Notes: generated by a model not told the origin, from the sequence alone. A stretch of DNA of 64,000 nt from Pantoea sp. alder81 (GCF_020179835.1 NZ_JAIUDA010000001.1:620001-684000); one strand, 5' to 3'; positions 43,000 to 53,940 are shown, counted from the first letter of the stretch. Translations and numbers: made by a program.

Positions 43000-43746
43000 A
43001 TGTTAAGCATTAAAGATTTACAGGTTAGCGTTGAAGACAAAGAGATTTTGCGCGGTCTGAACCTTGAAGTGAAACCAGGCGAAGTCCACGCCATCATGGG
43101 CCCTAACGGCTCAGGTAAAAGTACCCTGTCCGCAACGCTGGCAGGTCGTGAAGATTACGAAGTGACCGGTGGTTCTGTCAGCTTCCATGGCAAAGACCTG
43201 CTCGAGCTGGAACCAGAAGAGCGCGCGGGCGAAGGCATCTTCATGGCGTTCCAATATCCGGTAGAAATTCCGGGCGTCAGCAACCAATTCTTCCTGCAGA
43301 CCTCTGTGAATGCGGTGCGCAAATACCGTGAGCAGGAAGAGCTGGATCGTTTTGATTTCCAGGACTTCATCGAAGACAAAATTAAACTGCTGAAGATGCC
43401 TGAAGATCTGCTGACCCGCTCAGTGAACGTCGGCTTCTCCGGTGGTGAGAAGAAGCGTAACGACATTCTGCAGATGGCTGCTCTTGAGCCAGAGCTGTGC
43501 ATCCTGGATGAAACCGACTCCGGTCTGGATATCGATGCGTTGAAAATCGTGGCCGAAGGCGTTAACAGCCTGCGCGACGGCAAGCGTTCATTCATCATCG
43601 TGACCCACTACCAGCGTATCCTGGATTACATCAAGCCAGATCACGTGCACGTGCTGTATCAGGGCAAAATCGTTAAGTCTGGCGATTTCTCGCTGGTTAA
43701 ACAGCTGGAGGAGCAAGGCTATGGCTGGCTTACCGACGAAGAGTGA
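43000..43746 (+). CDS. sufC: Suf ABC-type ATPase SufC
   Basis: The 248-residue ATPase drives conformational change in the SufBC2D scaffold complex. Walker A GPNGSGKST lies at 34-42. The ABC signature is FSGGEKKRNDI, Walker B is LCILDETDSGLD, and the switch His is in IIVTHYQRIL. Length equals E. coli SufC. Its last 26 bases overlap the sufD start in another frame, so translation is coupled. Confidence 0.98.
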   Translation: MLSIKDLQVSVEDKEILRGLNLEVKPGEVHAIMGPNGSGKSTLSATLAGREDYEVTGGSVSFHGKDLLELEPEERAGEGIFMAFQYPVEIPGVSNQFFLQTSVNAVRKYREQEELDRFDFQDFIEDKIKLLKMPEDLLTRSVNVGFSGGEKKRNDILQMAALEPELCILDETDSGLDIDALKIVAEGVNSLRDGKRSFIIVTHYQRILDYIKPDHVHVLYQGKIVKSGDFSLVKQLEEQGYGWLTDEE

Positions 43747-44998
43747 TAACGCCCTGCAACAGTGGCATCACCTGTTTGAATCGCGCGGTGAGGTGCGTTC
43801 TCTGCAGGCACAGCAGCACTGGCAGCAATTAATGCGTGTCGGCTTGCCGACCCGTAAGCATGAAAACTGGAAATACACCGCACTGGATGGACTGTTCGCC
43901 AATCAGTTCGTGCTGCCAGAAGCGCAGACCGTCACGGCGGAACAGGTTGCTGAACTGGCGCTGCCAGTGGATGCGATTCGTCTGGTGTTTGTTGATGGCC
44001 GTTTCCAGCCCGAGCTGAGCGCGCGCGACACCGAACTGTTCGACGTGCAGCACAGCCGCGCGGCTGAACGCCGTCCGCTGCCGGCTGCGGTGCAGCCAGA
44101 AGTGTTCCTGCATCTGACCGAAAGCCTGGCGGAAGAAGTGACCTCGATTCGCCTGGCGCGCGGTAAATCGGCGGCACGTCCGCTGTATTTACTGCACATC
44201 ACCAGTGGCAAAGCCGATGCGCTGAACACCGTTCATCACCGCCATCACCTTGAGCTGGAGCAGAGCGCTGAAGCTGAAGTGATCGAGCATTACGTGACGC
44301 TGAACGGTGCGGCACACTTTACCGGTGCACGCTTTACTTTTGCCGTCGCCGACAATGCTCAGCTGAAACACATCAAGCTGGCGTTTGAAGAGAGCAGCAG
44401 CTATCACTTTGCGCACAATGACATTGTGATTGGTCGTGATGCGAAGGTCAGCAGCACCAGCTTCCTGCTGGGTGCTGGCTTGTCTCGTCACAACACCAGC
44501 GTGCAGCTGAACGGTGAAAATACCCAGCTGTCACTGAACAGCCTGGTGCTGCCAATCAATGCAGAAGTGGCGGATACCCGCAGCTATCTGGAACACAACA
44601 AAGGCTACTGCCTGAGTCGTCAGCTGCACAAAACCATCTCGCGCGATAAAGGCCGTTCTATTTTCAACGGTCACATCAAAGTGGCGAAGCATGCACTAAA
44701 AACTGACGGACAGATGACCAACAACAACCTGTTGCTCGGTCGTCTGGCAGAAGTGGACACCAAGCCGCAGCTGGAAATCTACGCGGATGACGTGAAGTGC
44801 AGCCATGGTGCGACCATTGGCCGCATCGACGATGAGCAGATGTTCTATCTGCGCTCGCGTGGTATCCCGGAAGATGCTGCCCAGCAGATGATTATTCATG
44901 CATTCGCGGCTGAATTGACCGAGATGCTGGAAGAAGAACCGCTGCGCCAACTGGTGCTGGAACGCATTAGTGCGCGTTTCCCTGGAGTTGAGTTATGA
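43721..44998 (+). CDS. sufD: Suf scaffold subunit SufD
   Basis: The 425-residue SufB paralogue forms the SufBC2D complex and is needed for iron acquisition. The start [20 protein letters not shown] matches E. coli (423 residues), so the overlap with sufC is real. Typical segments are [18 protein letters not shown] and the C-terminal [22 protein letters not shown], given in part. The C-terminal conserved His lies in KCSHGAT. The stop overlaps the sufS ATG (ATGA). Confidence 0.97.
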   Translation: MAGLPTKSDNALQQWHHLFESRGEVRSLQAQQHWQQLMRVGLPTRKHENWKYTALDGLFANQFVLPEAQTVTAEQVAELALPVDAIRLVFVDGRFQPELSARDTELFDVQHSRAAERRPLPAAVQPEVFLHLTESLAEEVTSIRLARGKSAARPLYLLHITSGKADALNTVHHRHHLELEQSAEAEVIEHYVTLNGAAHFTGARFTFAVADNAQLKHIKLAFEESSSYHFAHNDIVIGRDAKVSSTSFLLGAGLSRHNTSVQLNGENTQLSLNSLVLPINAEVADTRSYLEHNKGYCLSRQLHKTISRDKGRSIFNGHIKVAKHALKTDGQMTNNNLLLGRLAEVDTKPQLEIYADDVKCSHGATIGRIDDEQMFYLRSRGIPEDAAQQMIIHAFAAELTEMLEEEPLRQLVLERISARFPGVEL

Positions 44999-46218
44999 CT
45001 TTCGATCTCGAACGAATCAGAGCGGAATTTCCGATTCTGAAACGTGAGGTCAACGGACATCCGCTGGCCTACCTTGATAGCGCGGCCAGCGCTCAGCGCC
45101 CGCTCGCGGTCATCAATGCGGAAAGTTATTTCTACCAGCACGGCTATGCGGCCGTGCACCGTGGCATTCACTCGCTGAGTGCCCAGGCCACCACCGATAT
45201 GGAAAACGTGCGCACACAAGCGTCGCGTTTTCTGAATGCGGCGTCGCCAGAAGAGATTATCTTCGTCAAAGGCACCACTGAAGGCATCAATCTGGTGGCC
45301 AACAGCTGGGGCGGCAGTCAGCTGCAATCGGGCGATAACATCATCATCACGGAGATGGAGCACCACGCTAACATCGTGCCGTGGCAGATGGTGGCGCAGC
45401 GCACCGGGGCTGAGATTCGTGTTCTGCCGCTCAACGAGCAGGGTGAATTAGCCCTTGAGCAACTGAGTGGGTTGATCGACAGCCGCACGCGCTTGCTGGC
45501 GGTGACGCACGTTTCTAACGTGCTCGGTACCGTTAATCCGGTGAAAGCCATCGTGGCGCAGGCGAAAGCCGCTGGCGTTGTCACGTTGGTGGACGGTGCT
45601 CAGGCGGTAATGCATCACACGGTGGATGTGCAGGATATCGATTGCGATTTCTACGTCTTCTCGGGTCATAAAATCTATGGCCCAACCGGGATTGGCGTAC
45701 TGTATGCGCGTAAAGCACTGCAGGACATCATGCCACCATGGGAAGGCGGCGGTTCAATGATCGATCAGGTGATGCTGCCAACCGGCACCACCTGGAACTC
45801 AACACCGTGGCGTTTTGAAGCTGGCACACCAAATACCGGTGGCATTATCGGCTTAGGCGCGGCGCTGAACTGGATCAGTGAGCTGGGATTAGATGTCATC
45901 AACGAACGTGAGACGTCACTGATGCGCTATGCATTAGATAAACTCGCGTCGGTACCCGACCTGATTATCTACGGTCCGGCGCAGCGCAGTGGCGTGGTGG
46001 CGTTCAACCTCGGTAAGCATCATGCATTCGACGTCGGGAGTTTCCTCGATCAATACGGCATTGCCATCCGCACCGGACATCACTGTGCTATGCCTCTGAT
46101 GCGCCATTATGCGGTGCCCGCGATGTGTCGTGCCTCATTTGCACTGTATAACAGTGAAGAAGAAGCCGATCGCCTGGCAGCAGGTTTGACGCGTATTCAT
46201 CGTCTGCTGGGCGGTTGA
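44995..46218 (+). CDS. sufS: Cysteine desulfurase SufS
   Basis: The 407-residue PLP enzyme (E. coli 406) takes sulfur from cysteine and loads it as persulfide for SufE. PLP Lys lies in [16 protein letters not shown] (near residue 226). The catalytic Cys is in [14 protein letters not shown] (near 364), a class II type with a short Cys loop. It overlaps sufD at its start by 4 bases. Confidence 0.98.
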   Translation: MTFDLERIRAEFPILKREVNGHPLAYLDSAASAQRPLAVINAESYFYQHGYAAVHRGIHSLSAQATTDMENVRTQASRFLNAASPEEIIFVKGTTEGINLVANSWGGSQLQSGDNIIITEMEHHANIVPWQMVAQRTGAEIRVLPLNEQGELALEQLSGLIDSRTRLLAVTHVSNVLGTVNPVKAIVAQAKAAGVVTLVDGAQAVMHHTVDVQDIDCDFYVFSGHKIYGPTGIGVLYARKALQDIMPPWEGGGSMIDQVMLPTGTTWNSTPWRFEAGTPNTGGIIGLGAALNWISELGLDVINERETSLMRYALDKLASVPDLIIYGPAQRSGVVAFNLGKHHAFDVGSFLDQYGIAIRTGHHCAMPLMRHYAVPAMCRASFALYNSEEEADRLAAGLTRIHRLLGG

Positions 46219-46238
46219 GCAGATTTCAGGAGTTATCC

Positions 46239-46655
46239 ATGGCGAATTTGCCAGAGAAAGAGAAGCTGGTGCGCAACTTTAACCGTTGCGCTAATTGGGA
46301 AGAGAAGTATCTCTACATCATTGAACTCGGTGCGAAATTACCAGAATCCTCTGAAAGCTTACAGCAGCCAGAGCATGTGATTTCCGGTTGCCAGAGCCAG
46401 GTGTGGATCCGCATGACCCCACAAGCTGATGGCACCATCGCCTTTGAAGGCGACAGTGATGCCGCCATTGTTAAAGGTTTGATTGCGGTAGTATTTAGCC
46501 TCTATCAGGGCTTGCAAGCGCAGGAGATTCTCGCGCTGGATGTCGGTCATTGGTTCGCAGAATTAGAGTTGACTCAACACCTCACTCCTACACGTTCTCA
46601 AGGATTGGAAGCGATGATTCGCGCGATCCGTCATAACGCTCAAAGCCTCAGCTAA
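46239..46655 (+). CDS. sufE: Sulfur acceptor SufE
   Basis: The 138-residue protein accepts persulfide sulfur from SufS on the Cys in ISGCQSQVW (near residue 51) and hands it to SufB. The C-terminal [18 protein letters not shown] is family-typical. The start at 46239 ([14 protein letters not shown]) has CAGGAGTTATCC upstream and matches E. coli SufE (138 residues). An in-frame start at 46215 overlapping sufS adds eight residues and is less likely. Last gene of the operon. Confidence 0.97.
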   Translation: MANLPEKEKLVRNFNRCANWEEKYLYIIELGAKLPESSESLQQPEHVISGCQSQVWIRMTPQADGTIAFEGDSDAAIVKGLIAVVFSLYQGLQAQEILALDVGHWFAELELTQHLTPTRSQGLEAMIRAIRHNAQSLS

Positions 46656-46666
46656 GTTACACTCCC

Positions 46667-46691
46667 CAGACCCCGGCATGACCGGGGTCTG
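46667..46691 (+). terminator. Terminator of the suf operon
   Basis: CAGACCCCGG-CATGA-CCGGGGTCTG is a perfect 10-bp stem 12 bases past the sufE stop. The U tail is weak (TTCAA), so read-through into ldtE is possible. Confidence 0.65.
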
Positions 46692-46715
46692 TTCAATCCG
46701 ACAAAGAGAAATTGC

Positions 46716-47753
46716 ATGAAACCAGCGTTACGTTTAGCCGGTGCATTGCTGTTGTCCTGCTTCGGGCTTTCTGCACCTGCATTTGCAACGGAATATCCCC
46801 TGCCAGCTGATAACAGCCGTTTAATTGGCGAGAATATCCTGACCACTGTCCCTGACGACAAACGGCCCTTAGAGAGCATCGCATCGCATTACAAGATTGG
46901 TATGCTCGGCATGCTGGAGGCCAATCCTGGCGTCGATCCCTGGTTGCCTAAGGCGGGGACGCAATTGACCGTGCCGTTACAGATGCTGCTGCCTGATGCG
47001 CCACGTGAAGGTATCGTCATCAACCTTGCTGAACTGCGTCTGTATTACTATCCGAAAGGGGAGAACCGCGTGGTGGTGTATCCGATCGGTATCGGCCAGT
47101 TGGGTGCGGCGACGCCGAGTATGGTCACCAGCATCAGCCAGAAAATCCCCAATCCCACCTGGACGCCTACCGTCAACATCCGCAAACGCTACGCCAAAGA
47201 AGGCATCACCTTGCCGGGTGTCGTTCCGGCAGGGCCAGATAACCCGATGGGCCTGTTTGCCATGCGTCTGGCACGGGGTACTGGCCAATACCTAATCCAC
47301 GGTACTAACGCCGATTTTGGTATTGGGATGCGTGTTAGCTCGGGCTGTATTCGTTTACGTCCGGACGATATCGAAGCGCTGTTCAACAGCGTGCCGAAAG
47401 GAACACGGGTGCAAATCATCAACGAGCCTATCAAGTATGCGGTGGAACCGGATGGCAAGCGTTACGTTGAGGTGCATCAGCCTTTATCCCGCAATGATAA
47501 GGACGATCCGCAAACCATGCCGATTGCGTTGACGGCAAAATCGAAAGCGTTCATCAATAGCCAGAAAAGCGACACCGCAATGATCAAAGAAGTCATCGCG
47601 CGTCGTTCTGGGATGCCAGTGCTGGTTAGCAGCGGCGAGCCGGTTACGCAGGACACAACGTTACCTGATGTGCTGCAAACGCAGCAGGATGGTTCAGGGG
47701 CCGGACAAGCGACCATCAGCCAGGCAATGGGTGAGAGTGGCGCAAAACCCTGA
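46716..47753 (+). CDS. ldtE: L,D-transpeptidase LdtE (YnhG)
   Basis: The 345-residue periplasmic enzyme forms 3-3 (DAP-DAP) peptidoglycan crosslinks. A signal peptide ends PAFA (about residue 24). A LysM-like region follows (about 40-90), and then a YkuD domain with the catalytic motif HGTNADFGIGMRVSSGCIRL, whose Cys is the nucleophile. E. coli LdtE has 334 residues; the extra length is in the polar C-terminal tail. Its neighbour lpp encodes the lipoprotein that related L,D-transpeptidases attach to peptidoglycan. Confidence 0.94.
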   Translation: MKPALRLAGALLLSCFGLSAPAFATEYPLPADNSRLIGENILTTVPDDKRPLESIASHYKIGMLGMLEANPGVDPWLPKAGTQLTVPLQMLLPDAPREGIVINLAELRLYYYPKGENRVVVYPIGIGQLGAATPSMVTSISQKIPNPTWTPTVNIRKRYAKEGITLPGVVPAGPDNPMGLFAMRLARGTGQYLIHGTNADFGIGMRVSSGCIRLRPDDIEALFNSVPKGTRVQIINEPIKYAVEPDGKRYVEVHQPLSRNDKDDPQTMPIALTAKSKAFINSQKSDTAMIKEVIARRSGMPVLVSSGEPVTQDTTLPDVLQTQQDGSGAGQATISQAMGESGAKP

Positions 47754-47776
47754 CTCAGATTGAAGTAAAATCAGGA

Positions 47777-47809
47777 CAAAAAAAATGGTGCCACATGGGC
47801 ACCATTTTT
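47777..47809. terminator. Bidirectional terminator between ldtE and lpp
   Basis: AAAAATGGTGCC-ACATG-GGCACCATTTTT has A and T runs on both sides and lies between two convergent stops. It should end both transcripts. Confidence 0.92.
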
Positions 47810-47822
47810 CAAACCAGAACTC

Positions 47823-48071
<249 letters not shown>

Positions 48072-48105
48072 CTAGAATTGAGTTAATCTCCATGTAGCGT
48101 TACAA

Positions 48106-48134
48106 GTATTACACAAAGCTTTTTGAGTTGAGAA
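48106..48134 (-). promoter_or_regulatory. lpp promoter
   Basis: On the minus strand a -35 TTCTCA and a -10 TAATAC are 17 bases apart in an AT-rich stretch that closely resembles the E. coli lpp promoter, including the conserved leader up to the ATG. Confidence 0.8.
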
Positions 48135-48313
48135 TAAATTTTTGATGAGAACATGCTTAAATTTGATCGTTCGCTCAAAGAAACAGCGTTTCGCAGAAGA
48201 TGATGAAAATATTTAGCTAAAACAGAGAGATTTAATCGGACTAACCTTAACTGTGCGGGATATTGAATAGTTATTATCGATTGGAAAATTCTGGATTTTG
48301 TATTAGCGCAGGA

Positions 48314-48347
48314 ATAAAAAAAGCGCCTGAAAAAGGCGCTTTTAAAT
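48314..48347 (-). terminator. Terminator of pykF
   Basis: On the minus strand AAGCGCCT-TTTTC-AGGCGCTT is followed by TTTTTATT. It starts about 18 bases after the pykF stop. Confidence 0.88.
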
Positions 48348-48364
48348 AAAACTTCAGCTAAAAA

Positions 48365-49777
48365 TCAGATTACGTGGACTGAAGCGGTGTTGGTCGTGCC
48401 ACTTGGAACCAGTGCACCCGATACCATCACCACAACATCGCCTTTCTGCGCGTAGCCACTTTCCAGCGCCATTTCTTTACCAATACGGTAGAAATCATCC
48501 GTAGAAGCAATTTCTGTCACCAGACGCGTCTCAACGCCTTTGCTCAGAATCAGCTGGCGTGCGGTGGTTGCATTAGTGGTCAGCGCCAGAATGGTGGCAT
48601 CCGGGAAGTACTTACGAATCGCCTTAGCAGACTTACCGCCTTCGGTCGCTACCACGATCAATGGGGCTTCCAGCTTTTCTGCTGTTTCCACTGCGCCACG
48701 GCAAACCGCTTCGGTGATGCGCATTTTGCGTGAATCCTGCAGCTCACCGATGCGTGATTTCATTACGCGGTCAGTACGCTCACAGATGGTCGCCATGATG
48801 GTCACAGATTCCAGCGGGTAACGACCCTTAGCACTCTCACCTGACAGCATAACGGCATCAGTACCATCAAGGATGGCGTTCGCCACGTCGCCTGCTTCCG
48901 CGCGGGTAGGGCGCGGGTTCTTGATCATAGAATCCAGCATCTGCGTTGCGGTAATGACCACTTTGCGTGCTTTGTTACATTTCTTGATCATCATCTTCTG
49001 CGCGAAGATGACTTCTTCAACCGGAATCTCTACACCCAGATCGCCACGTGCAACCATGATGCCGTCAGACGCCTCGAGAATCTCGTCGAAGTTGTTCAGG
49101 CCTTCCTGGTTTTCGATTTTAGAGATGATCTGGATGTGCTCGCCGCCGTGGGCTTTCAAATGCTCACGGATTTCCAGCACATCTGAACGTTTACGGATGA
49201 AGGAGGCCGCGACAAAATCAACGCCTTGCTCGCAACCGAAGATCAGGTCACGTTTGTCTTTTTCAGCCAATGCTGGCAACTGGATGGAAACGCCCGGCAG
49301 GTTAACGCCTTTGTTTTCGCCCAGGTCACCGTTGTTCAGCACGTTACACACGACGGTGTTTTCAGTGACTTCGGTCACCTGCATACCAATCAGGCCATCA
49401 TCGACCAGCACGGTATTGCCGATTTTCAGGTCTTCGGTGAAGCCTGCATAGGTCACAGCAACACGATCGCTGTTACCAATCACAGATTGATCGGTAGTGA
49501 AAGTGAAGGTCTGGCCCGCTTTCAGCGAAACATCGTTACCGCCTTCCAGCTTCATGGTACGAATTTCAGGACCTTTGGTGTCCAGCAGAATCGCGGCCTG
49601 ACGACCGGTTTTTTCCATAACGGCACGCATGTTAGTGATGCGCTGACCATGTTCGGCATAATCCCCGTGAGAGAAGTTCAGGCGCATGACGTTCATGCCC
49701 GCTTCCAGCAGTTGAGTCAGCATCTCTTCAGATTCGGTTTTCGGACCGATAGTACAAACAATCTTGGTCTTTTTCAT
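48365..49777 (-). CDS. pykF: Pyruvate kinase I (fructose-1,6-bisphosphate-activated)
   Basis: The 470-residue glycolytic enzyme transfers phosphate from PEP to ADP. The start [20 protein letters not shown] and length are those of E. coli PykF. Conserved parts are [42 protein letters not shown] (catalytic Lys), [12 protein letters not shown] and ATQMLDSM. A Cra site and a good promoter lie upstream with an untranslated leader of about 235 bases. Cra represses pykF in E. coli. Confidence 0.97.
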   Translation of the reverse strand: MKKTKIVCTIGPKTESEEMLTQLLEAGMNVMRLNFSHGDYAEHGQRITNMRAVMEKTGRQAAILLDTKGPEIRTMKLEGGNDVSLKAGQTFTFTTDQSVIGNSDRVAVTYAGFTEDLKIGNTVLVDDGLIGMQVTEVTENTVVCNVLNNGDLGENKGVNLPGVSIQLPALAEKDKRDLIFGCEQGVDFVAASFIRKRSDVLEIREHLKAHGGEHIQIISKIENQEGLNNFDEILEASDGIMVARGDLGVEIPVEEVIFAQKMMIKKCNKARKVVITATQMLDSMIKNPRPTRAEAGDVANAILDGTDAVMLSGESAKGRYPLESVTIMATICERTDRVMKSRIGELQDSRKMRITEAVCRGAVETAEKLEAPLIVVATEGGKSAKAIRKYFPDATILALTTNATTARQLILSKGVETRLVTEIASTDDFYRIGKEMALESGYAQKGDVVVMVSGALVPSGTTNTASVHVI

Positions 49778-49989
49778 GTCAGGTTTTCTGTAAGTTGTGA
49801 TGGATGATAGAGGTCGGGATTCGCAGCGTTTGGCAGCGAAGTGAAAATGTGTGTGGTGTTGGTTTGGATCGTACAGGAGTAAGAATAGGTGACAGAGACT
49901 AAGCGTGCAGAGAAGTTATGCAGTACGCGAGGGAACTGGCAGAGCAGTGTTGCGCAAATCATTTGAGTTGTTTGCATAGGCACGTTAGC

Positions 49990-50003
49990 GCTGAAACCTT
50001 TCA
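49990..50003 (-). promoter_or_regulatory. Cra (FruR) operator of pykF
   Basis: GCTGAAACCTTTCA fits the Cra consensus RSTGAAWCSNTHHW at all 14 positions on the plus strand. It lies about 10-25 bases downstream of the predicted pykF start, a repressing position. Confidence 0.8.
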
Positions 50004-50020
50004 GGTGGACAACGCGGCAT

Positions 50021-50049
50021 AGTATAGACGCTAAGTATGCGAAAACCAA
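50021..50049 (-). promoter_or_regulatory. pykF promoter
   Basis: On the minus strand TTGGTT (50044-50049) and TATACT (50021-50026) are separated by 17 bases. The predicted start is near 50014, about 235 bases before the pykF ATG. Confidence 0.7.
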
Positions 50050-50121
50050 TATAAAAGCTGAGAGAGAAAACGATACAGATCAAGGAAAGGGGTGTTGCGC
50101 AAAAGGAGAGAAAACAAAAAG

Positions 50122-50198
50122 TGGTGCGCTCTAATGGACTCGAACCATCGACCCCCACCATGTCAAGGTGGTGCTCTAACCAACTGAGCTAAGAGCGC
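50122..50198 (-). tRNA. tRNA-Val (anticodon GAC), copy 3 of tandem
   Basis: The 77-base gene folds as a cloverleaf: acceptor GCGCTCT/AGAGCGC, anticodon stem CCACC/GGTGG with loop TTGACAT (GAC), T stem GATGG/CCATT, and encoded CCA. Last in the transcript. A T-rich stretch follows. E. coli has valV-valW tRNAs in the same interval near pykF and mdtK. Confidence 0.96.
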
Positions 50199-50210
50199 AT
50201 TTCAGAAATT

Positions 50211-50287
50211 TGGTGCGTCCGAGTGGACTCGAACCACCGACCCCCACCATGTCAAGGTGGTGCTCTAACCAACTGAGCTACGGACGC
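50211..50287 (-). tRNA. tRNA-Val (anticodon GAC), copy 2, variant acceptor
   Basis: The 77-base cloverleaf has acceptor GCGTCCG/CGGACGC and T stem GGTGG/CCACT, both different from the flanking copies by compensated changes. The D arm, anticodon arm and variable region are identical. CCA is encoded. Gaps are 12 bases to copy 3 and 3 bases to copy 1. Confidence 0.96.
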
Positions 50288-50290
50288 ACT

Positions 50291-50367
50291 TGGTGCGCTC
50301 TAATGGACTCGAACCATCGACCCCCACCATGTCAAGGTGGTGCTCTAACCAACTGAGCTAAGAGCGC
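50291..50367 (-). tRNA. tRNA-Val (anticodon GAC), copy 1 of tandem
   Basis: The 77-base gene is identical over its length to copy 3 (acceptor GCGCTCT/AGAGCGC, anticodon GAC, encoded CCA). First in the transcript, about 31 bases downstream of a good promoter. Confidence 0.96.
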
Positions 50368-50397
50368 AACATGCTGTCAGGGCGACAGCGGGGACGA

Positions 50398-50426
50398 ATA
50401 TTAACGGCAGGCCGCGATGCTGGCAA
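50398..50426 (-). promoter_or_regulatory. Promoter of the tRNA-Val cluster
   Basis: On the minus strand TTGCCA and TAATAT are 17 bases apart. They are followed by a GC-rich discriminator (CGTCCCCGC), typical of stringently controlled stable-RNA promoters. Confidence 0.75.
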
Positions 50427-50521
50427 GGGAAAAAATGATTTTCCATGACGACTGACCAGCATCTGTGCGACCCGCTGTTTTTTTAGGCATTGCGGAGGCA
50501 AATAACGGCCTGTTCAGCCAC

Positions 50522-51895
50522 TTAGCGCGCCGCGCGCGCCAGAATCACCTGTGATGGCAAACGTTGCAATCGACGAATGCGCCAAATCATCATAATCGCA
50601 GCGGATGTCAGGCCGACGATAAATCCGCACCAGAATCCCGCTGGACCGAGTTGCGGTATCACCCAGTCGGTGAGTGCCAGGATATAACCGACCGGTAAAC
50701 CCAGCACCCAATAAGCAATCAGGGTAATAAAGAAGATTGAGCGCGTGTCTTTATAGCCGCGCAGAATCCCGCTACCGATCACCTGAATTGAATCTGAGAA
50801 CTGGTAGATGGCGGCGAGCAGCATCAACTGAGCAGCCAGAGTAATCACTTCTGGGTTGGCGGTGTAAAGTGCGGCGATATGTTCACGGAAGGTGATGGTG
50901 AAAATCGCCGTGATGGCGGCCATGCTGATACCGACGCCCTGTCCCGTCCATGCTGCCACGCGTGCCTGCTCCGTCGAACCCTGCCCAAGACGATAACCGA
51001 CACGGATAGTGGTCGCGACGCCGAGTGAGAGCGGCAGAACAAACATCAGCGAACTGAAGTTAAGTGCAATCTGATGACCCGCGACTTTAACGATCCCCAG
51101 TGGAGAGACCAGCAGCGCCACCACCGCAAACAAAGTGACCTCAAAGAACAGCGCCAGCGCCACCGGCAAGCCAAGGTTAAACAGTCGTGAAAGGATGACG
51201 CGTGAGGGCGGAGACCAGCGGCTGTTCATGCGAATATCGCGCATACTCGCCATGCGTTTCACCCAGAAGCGCATCACTATAAACATCACCCAATAAACCG
51301 AGGCGGTGGCAACACCACAACCTACGCCCCCGAGTGCTGGCATACCAAAATGGCCATAGATGAAGACGTAGTTAAGCGGAATGTTTACCAGCAAGCCTAA
51401 AAAGCCCAGCAGCATGGCTGGTTTGGTTTTCGATAATCCTTCGCACTGATTACGTGCCACCTGGAAGAACAGGTAGCCGGGTGCACCCCACAGTAATGCA
51501 TGCAGGTAACCCTCGGCTTTAGCCGCCAGCTGCGGGTCGATATCATGCATGGCATGAATCAAATAGCCGGCATTCCACAACACCACCATGATCAGCAACG
51601 CAACGGCCAGTGCCAGCCAATAGCCCTGACGCACTTGTTCCGCGATGCGTTCGCGTCGCCCTGAGCCGTTGAATTGCGCAACGGTTGGCGTCAACGCCAG
51701 CAGAAGACCATGACCAAACAGAATGGCGGGAAGCCAGATAGAGGTGCCGACAGCAACGGCGGCCATATCCGTGGCGCTCACCGCACCGGCCATAATGGTA
51801 TCCACAAAACCCATCGCCGTCTGAGCCACCTGAGCAAGGATGACCGGGATCGCGAGGGCCAGCAATTGACGCGCTTCTGTTAAATACTTCTGCAC
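50522..51895 (-). CDS. mdtK: MATE multidrug efflux pump MdtK (GTG start)
   Basis: The 457-residue inner-membrane protein has 12 helices in two MATE repeats and exports cationic drugs with Na+ or H+ antiport. The N-terminus [20 protein letters not shown] aligns with E. coli [20 protein letters not shown] when translation starts at the GTG (51895). The frame upstream to 51997 adds 34 residues lacking similarity. AGCAGGTGTTAC lies before the [23 protein letters not shown] is conserved at the end. It is divergent from ribE across about 200 bases. Confidence 0.94.
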   Translation of the reverse strand: MQKYLTEARQLLALAIPVILAQVAQTAMGFVDTIMAGAVSATDMAAVAVGTSIWLPAILFGHGLLLALTPTVAQFNGSGRRERIAEQVRQGYWLALAVALLIMVVLWNAGYLIHAMHDIDPQLAAKAEGYLHALLWGAPGYLFFQVARNQCEGLSKTKPAMLLGFLGLLVNIPLNYVFIYGHFGMPALGGVGCGVATASVYWVMFIVMRFWVKRMASMRDIRMNSRWSPPSRVILSRLFNLGLPVALALFFEVTLFAVVALLVSPLGIVKVAGHQIALNFSSLMFVLPLSLGVATTIRVGYRLGQGSTEQARVAAWTGQGVGISMAAITAIFTITFREHIAALYTANPEVITLAAQLMLLAAIYQFSDSIQVIGSGILRGYKDTRSIFFITLIAYWVLGLPVGYILALTDWVIPQLGPAGFWCGFIVGLTSAAIMMIWRIRRLQRLPSQVILARAAR

Positions 51896-52093
51896 GTAAC
51901 ACCTGCTTAAATTAAGAAGAGAAGAGGGGAGATATCCCCAGAGAATGCGCGGCATAGTGTAGCGGCCGCGCTGCGTTCCACCAAACTTTGATCGCATTTT
52001 GTTAAGTTAATTGTGTAAAGTTTGAACTCCGGCAAATTAAACGTGCAGCCTAAGCTGTGATAAACTGGCGCAAACTTCGCAGAGGCTGAAAGT

Positions 52094-52744
52094 ATGTTTA
52101 CTGGAATTGTGCAGGGCACGGCCGAAATTATCGCCGTAGAAGAAAAAAAGTTGTTTCGTACCCATATCGTGCGTCTGCCGGAAGACCTTTTACCGGGATT
52201 AGCATTAGGGGCATCGGTAGCGCACAACGGATGCTGCCTGACGGTGACGGCGATTGAGGGCGATCGCGTGAGCTTCGACCTGATCAAGGAAACCCTGCGC
52301 ATTACCAACCTGGGTGAATTAACGGTTGGCGACGTGGTGAATATTGAACGCGCGGCGAAGTTCAGTGATGAAATTGGCGGTCATTTAATGTCTGGCCATA
52401 TTATGACCACGGCGGAAATCTGCAAAATTATCCAGTCAGAAAATAACCGTGAAGTGTGGTTTAAATTACAGGATGCGTCGCAGATCAAATATATCCTGCA
52501 TAAAGGTTTCGTCGGTATCGATGGTATCAGCCTGACGGTGGGTGACGTCACTAAAAGTAAATTCTGTGTGCACCTGATCCCGGAAACACTGGATCGCACC
52601 ACGCTGGGTGCGAAAAAACTGGGGCATAAAGTGAATATCGAGATCGATCCGCACACCCAGGCGATTGTGGAAACGGTAGAGCGCGTATTGGCCCAACGTG
52701 AAGCCGCGGCTGTTGCACTTTTACAAGCCACCGATACCGAATAA
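52094..52744 (+). CDS. ribE: Riboflavin synthase alpha chain
   Basis: The 216-residue enzyme dismutates two 6,7-dimethyl-8-ribityllumazine molecules into riboflavin and a pyrimidine. Two lumazine-binding repeats are visible: [12 protein letters not shown] with [10 protein letters not shown], and [14 protein letters not shown] with [12 protein letters not shown]. The gene is called ribC in E. coli (213 residues). GAGGCTGAAAGT precedes the ATG. It is divergent from mdtK, as in E. coli. Confidence 0.96.
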   Translation: MFTGIVQGTAEIIAVEEKKLFRTHIVRLPEDLLPGLALGASVAHNGCCLTVTAIEGDRVSFDLIKETLRITNLGELTVGDVVNIERAAKFSDEIGGHLMSGHIMTTAEICKIIQSENNREVWFKLQDASQIKYILHKGFVGIDGISLTVGDVTKSKFCVHLIPETLDRTTLGAKKLGHKVNIEIDPHTQAIVETVERVLAQREAAAVALLQATDTE

Positions 52745-52747
52745 TTC

Positions 52748-52775
52748 AAAAAAAAAAGGCGCCGCGGCGCCTTTT
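52748..52775. terminator. Terminator between ribE and cfa
   Basis: AAAAGGCGCC-GC-GGCGCCTTTT has A and T runs on both sides and lies between convergent ribE and cfa. It can serve both. Confidence 0.9.
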
Positions 52776-52791
52776 CTCTCCTTAACTTCCC

Positions 52792-53940
52792 TTAACGCGC
52801 TACGCGTAATCCACCCTCTTTGCCACGGCTAAATACCACCTGCCAGAGTTGAATATCACGCGCGCGGAAGGCGCCAGCACAGGCATTAAGATAGTAACTA
52901 AACATCCGCTTGAAGCGATCGCCATATTTATCAGCGAGCTGCGGCCACGTTGTCAGAAACCGTTCATGCCAGGCCATTAAGGTGGTGTCATAATCCGCAC
53001 CAAAATTATGCCAGTCTTCCATAATAAAATGCTTTTCGCTGGCATCAGCAATCTGGCGCACAGACGGTAGGCATCCGTTGGGGAAGATATACTTATCAAT
53101 CCAGGGATCGACGTTCATATCGGTAGTGATGGCACCAATGGTGTGCAGTAAAAATATGCCGTCTGGTTTGAGATTGCGATCGGCAACGTCAAAATAAGTG
53201 GCATAGTTTTTCGGCCCCACGTGTTCGAACATGCCGACTGATACGATGCGATCGAACTGCAAATTCAAATCACGGTAATCCTGCAGCAAAATAGTGACGT
53301 CGAGCCCTTCGCAACGCTGCTGCGCCAATTTCTGTTGCTCAGCAGAAATGGTCACGCCATGGACTTTGGCACCGTAGTTACGTGCAGCAAATTCTGCCAG
53401 CCCGCCCCAACCGCAGCCGATATCGAGCAGCGTCATGCCCGGCTCAAGCTGAAGCTTGCGGCAAATCATATCCAGTTTGGCAGACTGAGCCTGTTCCAGT
53501 GTTTCAGCGTCTTTCCAGTAACCGCAGGAGTACTGCATAAAGGGATCGAGCATCAGTGAAAAAAGATCGTTACCGAGATCGTAATGTTCTTTACCGACAA
53601 TCCAGGCACGTTTTTTCGACTGTAAATTGGTTAAACGCGCGGCCGCAATACGCAAGGTATCTTTAAAATGACGTGGGAGTTGTTTATCCAGATGTTGTTG
53701 CAGAACGCGATGGAAAAAGACATCCAATTGTTCGCATTCCCACCAGCCATCCATATAACTTTCACCCAGACCTAGCGATCCTTCCTGCAAAACACGTTTA
53801 AAAAAATCCGGATGCTTGACCTGAATATCCCAGGGGCGTGTGCCATTGACTGCAACATCAGCGCGTTCCAGTAATTCGTTGACGATGCGAAACCAGTGGT
53901 TTTCTTCAAGGCTCACTTCTTCTATACACGATGAACTCAT
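52792..53940 (-). CDS. cfa: Cyclopropane-fatty-acyl-phospholipid synthase
   Basis: The 382-residue enzyme adds a methylene group from S-adenosylmethionine to cis double bonds of membrane phospholipids, mainly in early stationary phase. The SAM site LLDIGCGWGGLAEFAA lies near residues 168-183. MFEHVGPKNYATYF and GCLPSVRQIADASE are conserved catalytic regions. The start MSSSCIEEVSLEENHWFRI and the length agree with E. coli Cfa. A frame to 54015 is rejected because GATGGAGAAGCT precedes the ATG at 53940. Confidence 0.96.
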   Translation of the reverse strand: MSSSCIEEVSLEENHWFRIVNELLERADVAVNGTRPWDIQVKHPDFFKRVLQEGSLGLGESYMDGWWECEQLDVFFHRVLQQHLDKQLPRHFKDTLRIAAARLTNLQSKKRAWIVGKEHYDLGNDLFSLMLDPFMQYSCGYWKDAETLEQAQSAKLDMICRKLQLEPGMTLLDIGCGWGGLAEFAARNYGAKVHGVTISAEQQKLAQQRCEGLDVTILLQDYRDLNLQFDRIVSVGMFEHVGPKNYATYFDVADRNLKPDGIFLLHTIGAITTDMNVDPWIDKYIFPNGCLPSVRQIADASEKHFIMEDWHNFGADYDTTLMAWHERFLTTWPQLADKYGDRFKRMFSYYLNACAGAFRARDIQLWQVVFSRGKEGGLRVAR

